From contig CM034236.1 in the NCBI GenBank assembly GCA_019916065.1, forward strand, positions 9,967,334 through 10,031,333: DNA of 64,000 nucleotides, read 5' to 3'. A model generated the notes under the pieces. It saw nothing but the letters and a program-made list of their open reading frames with translations. It searched no databases and had not been told where the DNA came from. The position numbers and the translations under genes were made by a program. This document shows, in pieces, positions 24,490-35,966 of the stretch (its first letter is position 1; the number at the start of each line of letters is the position of its first letter). The stretch is from Vitellaria paradoxa (lineage: Eukaryota > Streptophyta > Magnoliopsida > Ericales > Sapotaceae).

Positions 24490-24744
24490 ATGGATAGCAT
24501 AAACCTGCTAGTTAAACCTCTTGAAAACGAAGCAAGTAAAGAGGCAATTGACCAGCCCCTGTTGACCATGGACAATAGTAAGGTGCAAGAAGATTTTGCC
24601 AAGGAACTCTCCCTAAATTCTCTAGATTCTGATTTTCAGTTGTCTAAAAGTCAAAGGAAGAAGTTAGAAAAGATGAACCATGCCATATTGCACAAGAACA
24701 AGGCCACCCGAGCCAAGGCTGACCCTTCTTCCTCTTCAAAATGA
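24490..24744 (+). pseudogene. LINE ORF1, C-terminal remnant (unit 2)
   Basis: Open for 84 residues (MDSINLLVKPL to a Lys/Ser-rich end) and ends in TGA overlapping the ORF2 ATG as ATGA (24741-24744). The position before ORF2 and the basic tail fit the end of a LINE ORF1 protein, with the rest lost to 5' truncation. There is no diagnostic domain, so identity rests on context. Confidence 0.6.
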
Positions 24745-27700
24745 ACTTTGCTGCTTGGAATGTCAAGGGCCTAAACAGTCCCATCAAGCAAATAAAAGTC
24801 AGGAAGCTAATAAGAAACTCTTCTCTCAGTCTAATAGGTCTTTTGGAAACAAAGGTGCAAAGCCACAATGTTGACACAACTTGTAAATCCATAAACACTT
24901 CATTTTGTCATGCTGGGAACTACTCTAATGAGATGGCTGCTAGAATTCTTATTTTGTGGGATCCTTCATCTATTAATGTTCAAATTCTCTCAAGCACTAG
25001 CCAATCAATCTGTTGCCACATAAAGCACCAATTCATATCTCAAGACTTTTTTGTTACTTTTGTATATGCTTTTAATGACAAGAAGCCTAGAGAACACTTG
25101 TGGAAAGAGCTTCAAGCAAACCATGCCATGATTGATAGAGCAATTCCTTGGATCATATTGGGAGACTTTAATGTGGACAGAGCTGAATATGAAAAAAAGG
25201 GAGAAAGGATCATTGACAAAGCTACTGTTCAGGATTTTAATAAATGTATTGATGCTATTGAAGTAGTTGATTTGAGGCATTCAGGGTATTTATTCACATG
25301 GACCAATAAGCATGAAGATGGAACCAGGATTTTCAGCAAGCTTGATAGGGCATTGGTCAATGAAGCATGGCTCTCAACCTATCCAAATTCTAAAGCTTTC
25401 TTCCCCACGGCAAGTATCTCGGATCATAGCCCTATCATTGTTAATATTTGGCCTAACATAAGTAATGGCAAGAAACCTTTCAAGTTCTTTAATTTTTTGA
25501 CTAAAAATAAGGAATTAATTAAAGTAGTGGAGGAAGTATGGGCCATAAAAGTCTCAGGTACCCCCATGTACAAGCTCTACTCCAAGCTCAAGGCAATAAA
25601 AATGGCTCTTAAGGCTTTCAACCGCAAGTACTATGGAGGCATTATTGCAAAAGTTGTCGAGGCAAAGAACTTGTTAAATGTCGTGCAAATGGAAGTTCAA
25701 AGGAATCCTAATCCAAGGCTCCTAGAGGAAGAACATAAGGCGCTTGAGAATTACTTGCATCTAGCTTATGCTGAGGAGGCCTTTTACAAACAAAAGGCAA
25801 GGGACAATTCAATCAAATTAGGGGACCAAAACATATCCTATTTTCATAGGAAAGTCGAGATGCATTGCTTGAGGAATAAGATTCTATCCATTCAAGATGC
25901 TAATGGTGTAAGGCATGAGGACTACAAAGATGTCAAAGCAAGCTTCATTGAGCATTACAAGCGGTGGTTAGGATCTTCCTTTCACTACCCGCAAGGTGCT
26001 AGGCAATATGTGGGAGAGGTTATGCACACTAACGTTCCATTGGACCTGTTAGTATCACTAGAGAGTGAGATCACGGTTGAGGAGATTAAGGAGACTCTCT
26101 TTTCTTTTCCCAGTCACAAAGCACCAGGTCCGGATGGATTCACTTCTCATTTCTTTAAGAAGGCTTGGATAGTGGTTGGTGAAGATTTTTCTTGTGCAAT
26201 CAAATCCTTCTTCAACCTAGGCAAATTACTCAAGGTAATAAACTCTACCATAATTGCTTTGGTCCCTTAAATTCCTAACCTAAGCTTGGTCACAAATTAT
26301 AGGCCCATATCATATTGTACTACTGTATATAAATGTATCTCCGAGATAATTGCTAACAGACTCAAGCGGGTTCTGCCTTACATCATAAGTCCCTCACAAG
26401 CTGCCTTTATTAAAGGAAGGTCAATCTCTGATCAAATCCTTCTTATGTAAGAATTGGTAAGGAATTATCGTAGAAGTAATCTGTCTCCTAGAAGCGCCTT
26501 GAAGATTGATCTAATGAAAGCTTTTGATTCGGTTTCATGGGATTTCCTTTTGGACATTCTGCAAGCTCTTGGGCTGCCAGGTAGATTCATTGATTGTATT
26601 TCTGCTTGTATCACCTCTCATCAGTTCTCAATATCCCTAAATGGTGTGCTAGAGGGCTATTTCTCAGGTGCCAAGGGACTTCGTCAAGATGATCCACTAT
26701 CTCCATACCTTTTCCTCCTTGCTATAGAATTCTTTTCTAGGCCATTTGACAAGATTGTGGCAGATAGTAACTTTTTTTATCATCCAAAATGCTCCAACCC
26801 ATCTATAACCCACATATGCTTTGCTGATGACTTATTTGTGCTATGTACCCCTACCGAGGGCTCATTCCAGCTCATTCACAAGGTGCTTCAGGAATTCCAT
26901 AAATTTTCTAGACTTCAGCCAAATGGTAATAAAAGCAAGGTTTATATGACAGGCTTGCCTCACCATGAAAATGTGCGGCTATGCTCATTACTTGGCTTTA
27001 AGATAGGAAACCTCCTAATCAAGTACCTGGGTGTTCCCTTAATCTCTACCAAACTCAGCTATGATAATTGTAAAGAGCTCATTGATAAGGTGACTAATAA
27101 AGTAAAGAGCTGGACTTCCAAAAGCTTATCATATGCAGCTAGATTGGTCTTTATCAAGTCTATCTTGTTTAGTATTCAAGTTTATTGGAGTATTCATTTC
27201 ATCTTGCCCAAGAAAGTCAGTGAAGCAATTGAAAGCACACTAAGAAGGTTCCTATGGACTGGAGTTGATTTGAATAAGAGGGGCAGCAAGATTGCTTGGA
27301 ATGAAATATGTAAGCCAAAGAAGGAAGGGGAACTGGGACTGTGCAGGCTTGATGAATGGAATAAGGCTTCTATGATGAGGCACATATGGGCCCTTTGTTC
27401 AGATAGTTCCTCACTATGGGTGAAATGGTGCAAGTCTAATTTACTCAAAGGCAGATGTTTCTGGGAAGTGAAAGTTCCATTAGATTGCTCTTGGACGTGG
27501 AGAAAAATTATCAAGTTAAGAGAAGTGGCAAGCCGCATATCCAAATATAAAGTGGGCCGAGGTGATTGTATATCCTTATGGTTCTCCAATTGGCACCCCC
27601 TTGGGCCATTAATTCCTAAATATGGACCAAGGATTGCTCATGATGCTGGATTGTCCATGAATGCAAAAGTCTCACAAGTCATTTGTAATGGAGAATGGAA

Positions 27701-28397
27701 ATGGCCAATTAGAAGCTTAAGGAAGTCATGCACATGGGTGCTTAAGGAAGTCATAGCTGATAATCCCCATACTTATCTGCCACACCCACAAACCAAGGAT
27801 GAATTCAAATGGATTGTCTCTAAAGATGAAGTTTATAAGGTAGCACCTACTTGGAACACAATTCGGGAAAAAGCACCAAAGGTACCATGGCATCACTTAT
27901 TATGGTTCCCTAATTACTTTCCAAGGCATGGATTTATTTTGTGGCTTGCTATCAAAGAGAGACTGAATACCAAAGATAGGATGCGGGCATGGGGTTTTAA
28001 TCTAGATCTGGCATGTGTCCTATGTGGCCAAGCCATGGAGTCCATGGATCACCTATTCTTTCAATGTCCCTATTCAGCCGAATCAAGAGCAATTGTGTTT
28101 AATAAATGCCTAATCTCTAAGGCTAATCAAGCTTGGAAGTGAGAAGTCTCTTGAGCCGTTGGTAAGTTTAGTGGAAAGAGCTTTGCTAGCATGTTGCACA
28201 AAGTTGCCTGGGCCGCTCTTGTTTATCATATAGGGATGGAAAGAAATGCAAGACTTTTTAAAGGACTCTCATCTCTAATTACTTCCATCATTCAAAGTAT
28301 TATTCATGAAGTTAGAGTCAAGCTTTCTAAACTTTCTGTCATAGTTAGTAATGAAGATAATATTATCTTATGTACTAATTGGGGGATCTCATTGTAA
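24741..28397 (+). pseudogene. LINE ORF2 (endonuclease-reverse transcriptase), inactivated, unit 2
   Basis: One reading frame of about 1219 codons with no frameshift, broken by stops at 26268, 26448, 28140 and 28152. In order: an APE-type endonuclease (WNVKGLN near residue 8, LLETK, ILGDFNV, SDHSPI), a reverse transcriptase (HKAPGPDGF, then the first catalytic Asp in KIDLMKAFDSVSWDF, GLRQDDPLSPYLF, and FADD at the active site), and a C-terminal zinc-binding segment (CVLCGQ...HLFFQC). The family nicks DNA and primes reverse transcription on the target. No RNase H follows. Two stops are shared with unit 3, so it was already dead when duplicated or was later homogenised. Confidence 0.92.
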
Positions 28398-28495
28398 TTA
28401 AACATTTTGTTATACGGGGGTATGCTCCTAAGATCTTGTACATATTTTCTCATTAATCCAAAATACTCTTAATTACAAAAAAAAAAAAAAAAAAA

Positions 28496-28604
28496 CTCAC
28501 TCTTATATATTGATATATATCCTAAGTTTACATTAAACATTACTAAACCATAGTAAAAGACTTTCTCTTAACTTTACTTCAATAAGTGCCACCGTGCAAA
28601 TTAA

Positions 28605-28646
<42 letters not shown>

Positions 28647-28978
28647 GATTAATCGATTCTAATTGAAATTGAACTGAATTAATTTATTTGGTTTAATTCG
28701 TTAACTTATGTTTAGATAATTCGATTCTTTATATTAAATACTTCAAATAATTTGGATAAATTCAAATAATCAGCTCAATGGATAAATACAAGTAGACCAA
28801 ACAAAAAAGAAAAAAACAAAGAGATAGGACTATAAATAAGTTAAATAATTCGAGATAAAATTGCCTAACGAATAAATACAAACAAACTAAAAATAAATAA
28901 AAACAAAAATAAAGAGACAAGGACTATAAATAAATTAAAATAAAGGGTTAAAAGAATAATTTGGATTGGCATTGAACC
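28496..28978. other. Spacer with AT microsatellite, unit 2
   Basis: AT-rich and colinear with 12945-13930 of unit 1 minus two MITEs. A long AT run lies at about 28609-28640. No gene. Confidence 0.6.
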
Positions 28979-29422
28979 TAGGGGTGGAAACGAGCCGAAC
29001 CGAGCCGAGCTTTAACATGGTCGAGCTCGGCTTGAGCTTTTTATACTGAGCTCGAGCTCGAGCTCGAGCTCGATTCGAGCTTTTATATAGGCTCGAGCTC
29101 GGCTCGATAAAGAAGAAGTCAAGCTCGATTAGGCTCGCGAATAATTCGATTAAATCAAAACGACGTCGTTTTGATTTAAAATATAATATATTTAAAAAAA
29201 TATAATAAAAATATTATTAAAAATATATATATTATTCTAACCGAGCCTGCTCGCGAGCTTTCGAGCCGAGCTTCTTTAGGTTCGAGCTCGAGCTCGAATC
29301 CAAAACGAGTAAAAAATCGAGCTCGGTTCGAGCTCGTTTAACTCACGAATCGAGCTCGAGCCGAGCTTTTTTCGAGCCGAGCTCGAGTAGCTCGCGAACA
29401 GCTCGGTTCGTTTCCACCCCTA
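28979..29422. mobile_element. hAT-type MITE rich in GAGCTC/CTCGAG, private to unit 2
   Basis: Terminal inverted repeats TAGGGGTGGAAACGA flank 444 bp, with an 8-bp duplication ATTGAACC at 28971-28978 and 29423-29430. The 8-bp TSD and TAGGGGTGG-type ends are characteristic of hAT elements. Units 1 and 3 have one ATTGAACC and no insert. The interior is a dense run of alternating GAGCTC and CTCGAG-like hexamers flanking an AT-rich core. No ORF. Confidence 0.9.
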
Positions 29423-29430
29423 ATTGAACC

Positions 29431-29629
29431 GCTCAGAGCAAGTGTACCTTACTTTGCATTTGTTTTTGGTAACCTCAACAGCTGTAGCTTGTGAGAGACT
29501 CTAGCAGGGCCGGAGCGTAGGGTTGGGTTTCATCAGCACGAGAAAAATATTAAAATATTAGTTCTCACCCTCGTCCCGCCTTCCTGCTTCTTCATGAATC
29601 TCATCACTGTATAGAAATATGTATATATC

Positions 29630-29660
<31 letters not shown>

Positions 29661-29753
29661 CAATCCATTGAGAAAAAAGTGACACTGAGTGTGATGGGAG
29701 AGGAGGGAGATAAAGGAAATGAGAGCCGGCCGTGCGAAGCAGGAGGTCCTGCA
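29431..29753 (+). promoter_or_regulatory. Upstream/5' UTR region of TSO1-like fragment, unit 2
   Basis: Same as the unit 1 upstream region, with an AG microsatellite at about 29643-29660. The hAT MITE sits immediately upstream, so this copy's promoter context is altered. Confidence 0.45.
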
Positions 29754-32081
29754 ATGGACACCCCAGACCGGAATCGGATTGCCACTCCGGTCTCTCAATT
29801 CGAGGTGATTTGGTCCCTAAAACTGCATTTTGGGGGGGGTGATCTTAGTCTAATGGGTCGTGCTTGTAGTGTGTTGATTGACCTTAATTTGTAATTTGTT
29901 ACGCGACTCTGAAAATTTTTTGTTCTGGGTTTGGTTCATTTCGGGAAAAAAGTGTGTAAATTTGTTGTCTAATGTTTGTGAATTAGGGTTTTGATTGGCT
30001 GAATTGTGGCATTTTTTTAAATGTTTCGTACTGGGTTTTGGTTCTTCTGGGGAGAACGAACAGTTCAATTTTGTTTTTTGCCTGGCAGGTTTAGAGATAC
30101 TTTTTTTTTTTTTTTTATGTCTGTAAGAAGATTTGTGTTGGAGTTTGACTACTTTATGTCTTTTGCTCATAATTCTGTGCATTTTTATTTCTGTATTCAA
30201 TTGAAAATTAGTTGGCTTTTTGTACTTGTAATTGACATTTACTCCAATAGCCATGCAATAGCATATAAATTTTTTTATGAGGCTTGATTTTTCTATTTCT
30301 TATTTTGATTTAGTTTTGGAAATAAATTTACCAAGTGCTGATTCATGTTTGTGCATGATCTGTTGTCCTGTGACATGATGTTTTTGCGGTTGTTCAGTTA
30401 TTTGATTTTAAGATTTTATTGTATCTGTCTCTCACTCTGTAAATGTTCTATCCCTAGTAACCATTTTTTTTCCCTTTTCAGTCATTGCACGGTTAGTGTA
30501 TTTAGTTTGAGAAATTGGTCTTTTATGCATTGTATTATCAGCTGAAAATTTGAAGCAACATGGCATTGGGATTTGCTGAACAAAGCATGTTATCATATAT
30601 TTGCTACATGTGCTCTCCTGAAAATATGCATCTCTTCATATGTTTTGATAATTTGTTAATCATACAGCCACCACATTGTAATTAAGTAGGAGGCTTCTTA
30701 GTTGGCCACTAATGTACATGTAAATAGATCCAAGTATGTAGCCTATTGTTGAATTTCTTTTCAGCACTTATTTCTCTTGCTTTGGCCATTTTTTTATTGT
30801 TTGGTTTTCTTTAAATCCTTCTTTACCAATTAAAAAAAAAAAGAAAAAGAAAGGAAAAAATTGGATGTGAATTCTATGATGATTATTTCCCTGGCAACTT
30901 TGCACATCTTCTACATATATCAACCTTCATCATGTTTTCTTGCATAGTTTTGTAGATCTGTGCATCATCCAAGTATTTGATTTGTATATGCTTTTATATT
31001 TTAAATAAATTGATTTGGTAATTCATTGATTTGTCTGCTAAATTATTCTTTCATTACCCCTTTTATGATGAAAGCAATTCTCTTGTGGCCATTTGTAGGA
31101 CTCTCCTGTCTTGACTATATCAACAATTTGTCTCCTATCGAGACGGTTAAGTTTGTGCGAATTAGCCAGACATTCAACTCATTTAGTTTTGCATCCCTTC
31201 CATCTATTTTCACTTCACCCCATGTCAATTCCCTCAAGGAATCTAGATTGTTAAGAAGGTAACTACTTATTTTTTCTTCAATGACTTCATGCAAAATTTA
31301 ACCATATTACCTTACTTTCTACCCTTGATCTTTTGGCTAATGGTTCTGGTTTCAGGCATCAATCCTCAGATCCATCAAAACCTGAGTTCTTTTCTAAGCA
31401 TGTGGAAAAAGTCGATGGCAATGAGGGGGTTATGGATGCTGTCCATAACTCTGATGAGCAACAGGGAAATGTTGACCCAGGGAGTTGTATGGGTGAAGCT
31501 TCTGTTGAGCCAACTTATGAATGTTCAAAGGTTGTAGTTGATGGCTCACAAAACCCAAGCTATGGTTGGTGCACAAAAACTTGTCGTGGGGATGAAACCC
31601 AATACGCATCGGAGTTTGCTAGCAAACCAGGTTCAATTGTTCCCTTAGTAAATGAGGTCTCTGAAACAGGTTCCATAGGAAGCGGAATGCATTTAGAGGG
31701 GATAAAAAACACTGAGCAAAATAAAGAAGGGGCAGGATCTGACTGGGAGAGCTTGATTTCTGATGCTGCTGATTTATTAGTATTTGATTCACCTAATGAT
31801 ACAGAGGCTTTTGAGCGTCCTTCCCAGAAATCACTGGATCCTGGAACTAGCTTATGCAGTTCTCCTGTAGTAGAATTCAGGGAAGATGGAGATAATGACT
31901 TGCAGAATTCAGAAGCTGTTGGTCCAGTTGGGGTTGAACAATGGGAATCACAAAATCCCTCCATTCAACTTAGAGAAGGTCATCTAAAGGAACCAGTGGC
32001 AACTAGAGACATCTTTGCTAGCACTTCTCTAAAAAAACATATGTTGGGGGAGCCAACTGAGTAAATTGATAATGAGGTGAG
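29754..32081 (+). pseudogene. TSO1-like (CPP family) 5' fragment, copy 2, disrupted
   Basis: Exons correspond to 29754-29804, 31099-31258 and 31356-32081. Exon 2 is 160 nt against 161 in the other copies: one T is missing in the segment encoding DSPVFD, shifting the frame. Exon 3 also has an in-frame TAA at 32062-32064 where unit 1 has CAA. The CRC domain is absent, as in the other copies. Not expected to make a TSO1-type protein. Confidence 0.8.
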
Positions 32082-33020
32082 GTATTGCAATCCATTTGCA
32101 ATTTTCTAACGGGTTAAAATTCCCTAGTGCCAAGAACACTTTCTGGTCCTTTTGTCGACATTGTAACTTGCATTACTGAATGGATGTACAATTTAAATAC
32201 ATGTTTCATTTCATGCCCTCGCCATGGTAACAGGAGACCATAATCATCTGACAGCAACCCTTCAATGATACTGTTTTGGAGTTCATTTCAAGTTTTCTTT
32301 CAAGAATGAGATAAGACTTCAAAATAGGCTCTGTATCAGTTCAACAGTTTTCATGGGGAAGTTACTTCTCTTGTCTAAGCTAGCAGCACTCCAAGTCATC
32401 ATATATTAAAGCAGACTACCAAATTTAACTCGTTAATAAAGATGTATGACTTGGAAAGTTTGAGTTCTGAGTTGTGTTGCTTTGGGTTATGCCATTAGGA
32501 ACTTGAGGACTGATGAAACTAACTATTGTATCCAGAGATTCTACATAGTATGTATATTATATATGACTTAGAGGTTATTTGGACCTATTTGTTCTTGGAT
32601 TATTTTAATATTAAGTTTATTTTATTTTAGATTTTTGTGTTAGACCTGTAAATTTTTTATTTAAACCCTAATTAGGGTTAGCAGAACATTATTAGAGTGA
32701 ATGATATTTTAATTATTATTTCTTCCCATACAGCTGCTACCCTCTTTTTCCTCCTCTTCTTCTTTGATTCTTTTTTTCTCTCTACAATCCTACATCAGGA
32801 TTACACAAGCGTGCGTGAGTACTTGGATCTCTTTCAGAATTGCATTGGTAAATTCTGCACCATCACTAAGTACCTTAACTGCCAACAAAATAAACTAAAA
32901 GTGCAACGATTTATTTCGTACCAACTTTCAACAAGGTTAAGTGATGGATTGATCCTGGCCACACGCTGAAAGAATTTAATCAGTCAATGCACCCTGGTCA
33001 AGTTGCATGTTAGTAACCCT
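32082..33020. other. Region after TSO1-like exon 3, unit 2
   Basis: Colinear with 16596-17543. It includes a 90-codon open stretch (32697-32969) that I do not recognise and that is not well conserved in unit 1. No supported gene. Confidence 0.5.
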
Positions 33021-33196
33021 GAGCAGCAGCTCAAGTGGTGACCTCTAGGAGGCACAATGAGTCTCTAGTTAAATCCCACCAAGTGGGTATGTTTATACCA
33101 TGAGGGCCACGCACACACTTACCTGGTTCGTGCATACTGTGAGGAATTCACAGGCCCGGGATTTACCCTCTACCTGCTTTATGGAAGTTCCTCATC

Positions 33197-33238
<42 letters not shown>

Positions 33239-33246
33239 AAAAAAAA
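33021..33246 (+). mobile_element. SINE-like repeat A, unit 2
   Basis: Same element as 17544-17750, with box A-like CAGCTCAAGTGG and box B-like TAGTTAAATCCC. The TA repeat before its A tail is expanded here. Confidence 0.5.
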
Positions 33247-33441
33247 CATGAAGTGCCAGTCACCCAAGAAGCCCGCTGACTGTATAGCCATGATACTAGG
33301 CACACCTACAAATGCCCGTTGCATGTTGTCAAACTAGCTCAACTTGTTTTCTCTCAATTAGTACTACCTCTATCATCTTACAAATTTAATCCCCAAATCT
33401 TAACTTTTCTCATTTTACCACACCTCAACATTAATATTCTC

Positions 33442-33703
33442 CTGGTACGTGGGAGTTCGCAGCCACTTTCCCGTAAGGGGTGCACTCAGGGCGAGATACG
33501 CTCCGTGACCCTAACCGGCAAAAGGCCACGAAAGGTAAACCAACCTAGGCAAGCCCTGGCGAACCGACTCGACCGAGGGAGCTGTTAGAAGCCTGCCACA
33601 ATAAACAGAAGGCTGTCCCACTGAAGAAAGATTCGAACTCGGAACCTTAAGGACCGAGCCCATCAGTCGCTCCCGAACTCCACTCGACCACCCCGAAAGG
33701 TAC
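33442..33703 (-). mobile_element. tRNA-derived SINE B, unit 2
   Basis: 262 bp flanked by a 12-bp duplication (ATTAATATTCTC at 33430-33441 with one mismatch to ATTAACATTCTC at 33704-33715). On the minus strand it starts with a tRNA-like head: box A GTGGTCGAGTGG (33680-33691) and box B GGTTCCGAGTTCGAATC (33630-33646), resembling Ser/Leu tRNAs. The 3' end is CCCACGTACCAG, with no poly(A). Unit 1 has the empty site; unit 3 has the same insertion. Confidence 0.88.
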
Positions 33704-33744
33704 ATTAACATTCTCATTTTAACTACATTCATTTTATTAATATA

Positions 33745-35469
33745 CTAGTGTTCGTCCATGTGATGCACAAAATTGTATAACAATTTTTATGCAAAAAAAT
33801 AATTTTTAAATACTTTACAAAATATTTTAATAAAATTACATAATTTCATATTTTTTTACCAAATCTTGATTCGATTTGATCAAATCCTAAAAATAAAATT
33901 TGCTCTAGAATATATATTAAATCATAAATTTACCTAATTAACCTAATTTCTTTTTTGTTTTAAACTGTTTGTTAGTTTTAATATACATTTTTATTTTTTT
34001 TAATTCTTGACTCATTTTGCAAAGTTAAAAATACTATTAGTTTTAATTATATTAATCAATTAAAAATTATAAATATGATCAATTTAAAATTAAAATTGGA
34101 AATTTTCCTAAAAATAAATTATTCACAGGCTTAAATAATATTTCAAATTTATTTAATTTTTTCAATTTAAGATATAACAAATTTTAGATATACATTTTTT
34201 TATGTTTTTTTTTTTTTTTTTTGGTGTGTTTAAACAAATTATTTCAATTTTTATTTGTGTTTTTTAATTTAATTATTAATGTATTTGAAATATTTAAATT
34301 TTACAACTATATTGAATTTATAAGTAAGTGTGTCACATTTTAGAATTCATGAGCTAATTCCTATGAAATTTATAAATAAGTGGGCTTTTTTTCGGAACCC
34401 AACCAATTGGGCCCCCTTTTGGAACCGATGAGGTATTTTACATTTATTAAATTATATGCCATAATTCTAGTACTTTTATTAAACAAAAAAAAAAAAAAGA
34501 AGTGAAGTTGTAGTATTTTAGCGATATGAGATAAATATATAAAGGTTTTGTGAATAAGAAAAGAAAAGAGAAAAATAAGGAATGAATGAATTCAAAAAAA
34601 ATTTCAAACATCTATAAAAAAAAATAAAATGGCATATATCATGTAGAATTGAAATGAAGGAAAAGAAGATAAAAAAAATTCATTTGTTTTAGTATTATGG
34701 TAAATAGATATTATAAATTTATAAAAATAACTCAAATATTAAATATTCTTATTCAGTAAAAAATTGTGACATGACTAATTTTAATTTAAAATTAGAAATT
34801 TTTCTAAACAAAAAAATTATTCCCAAACTTAGATAATATTTTAGATTTTTTTGTGTTTTTAAATTTCAGCCTTTTTTCTGTTTTTTAAATTTAAGATATA
34901 AAAAGGATTATTATTATAAGAGAAGTTATGTTTTTTAATTTGATTTATATTTAAGAATTTTTAAATATTTTTTAACTCAAATTAATTATTTAGTAAATTT
35001 TACAATTACAATGAACTAATAAGTAAGTTCCTTTAAAAAAAAATTCTTAATTACCAAAAAAAAAATTCCTTTAAAAAACCCAAGAAAGTAGATCTATTTT
35101 CGAAACTCAAGAAAGTAGGTCACCTTTTTGAACCCGTGAGTTCTTTTGTATTTATTAAAACTATGTGCCACAACTCTATTGCTTTTATAGATAAAAGAAA
35201 AAGTAAAGTTATAGTGTTTTACTTACCAAAAAAATAAAGCTGTAGTGTTTTGGCAATGTGAGACCAAAAAAAATAATGGTTTTGTGAATGAGAAAAGAAA
35301 AAAGAAGAAGAAGGAATGAAGGAAATTAAAAAATAATTCAAAAATCTACAAAAAAAAGGAAAAAGTAAAATGATGATTAAAGAGCCATGCCACCTAAGAT
35401 TGAAAGTGAAGGTGAAGGTGAAAGAGAAGAGGAGCGAGAAAATACAATGTTTTAATATTATAATATAGA
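33745..35469 (-). mobile_element. Helitron-like element, unit 2 copy
   Basis: Same element as in unit 1. On the minus strand it starts TCTATATTATAATATT and ends CACTAG. It also contains the internal second 5'-end-like sequence. Confidence 0.62.
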
Positions 35470-35966
35470 TGTATATATATATATTTACCCAAAAATTTAA
35501 ACCACATAACATAGCAAGTTTAACCGTTATTCTGTAGAACTTTTCTTTTAACCTTGCATTTTGTTAACGCAACCATGAAATGTTCTGATGGTTACAACCA
35601 ACGGCTGAGAAAACAGTCTCCCATTTGGTTACGAATACACTTCAGACAATTTCACTCATCTAGTTTAATGAAAGAAGGGCCCTAAATTATCCCGTGTCAC
35701 CCATAAGTCAGCAATAAACGCAATACAAGCCGCGATCACCCATAAATAGAAAATTCACATCAAATTTTGCATACACAAATTTAAGCAACCGCAACTATGA
35801 ATTGAAAACAAGGCATTGATAAAAGGTAAATTGTGTAAAAAGGGTGGCAGAACTCACGCTCAGTTGGGCCACGACATGAGAGGAACATGGGAAGCTGCTT
35901 TGTTTTCATTTTATTATTCAACATGCTGTCATCTGAAAATTTTGAAGTGCTCCGAGCAACAGCTAA
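35470..35966. other. Inter-unit segment before anchor 3
   Basis: Matches 19654-20153 and 60360-60859. No gene recognised. Confidence 0.5.

Larger units (their letters stand above)
24486..28495 (+). mobile_element. L1-type LINE, 5'-truncated, unit 2 copy
   Basis: Comparison with unit 1 places the insertion between TTTTGTTCTCT and CTCACTC. It carries the tail of ORF1, an endonuclease/reverse transcriptase ORF2 and a 19-base poly(A) tail (28477-28495). No TSD is visible, and 22 bases present in unit 1 are missing at the target. Unit 3 has the same insertion with shared mutations, so the insertion predates that duplication. Confidence 0.92.
20154..35966. repeat. Tandem segmental duplication, unit 2 (mTERF deleted)
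   Basis: Colinear with units 1 and 3 except for a deletion at 21708/21709, the shared LINE and SINE B, and a private hAT MITE. It is 15.8 kb against 20.2 kb for unit 1 and 24.9 kb for unit 3. Confidence 0.9.

Noticed and set aside
32697..32969. 90-residue ORF after TSO1-like exon 3 in unit 2 (also 57603-57875)
   Set aside because: No family recognised. Part is a low-complexity Phe/Leu run from a T-rich tract, and the unit 1 equivalent is not open in the same way.
33319..33588. 89-residue ORF spanning SINE B (also 58206-58475)
   Set aside because: Half of it is the reverse strand of a tRNA-derived SINE inserted between TSDs, so it is a chance reading frame.
33630..33700. Genuine tRNA gene on the minus strand
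   Set aside because: Box A and box B are present, but the sequence continues into a 262-bp unit with TSDs and lacks a complete cloverleaf as far as I can fold by eye. It is a SINE head.
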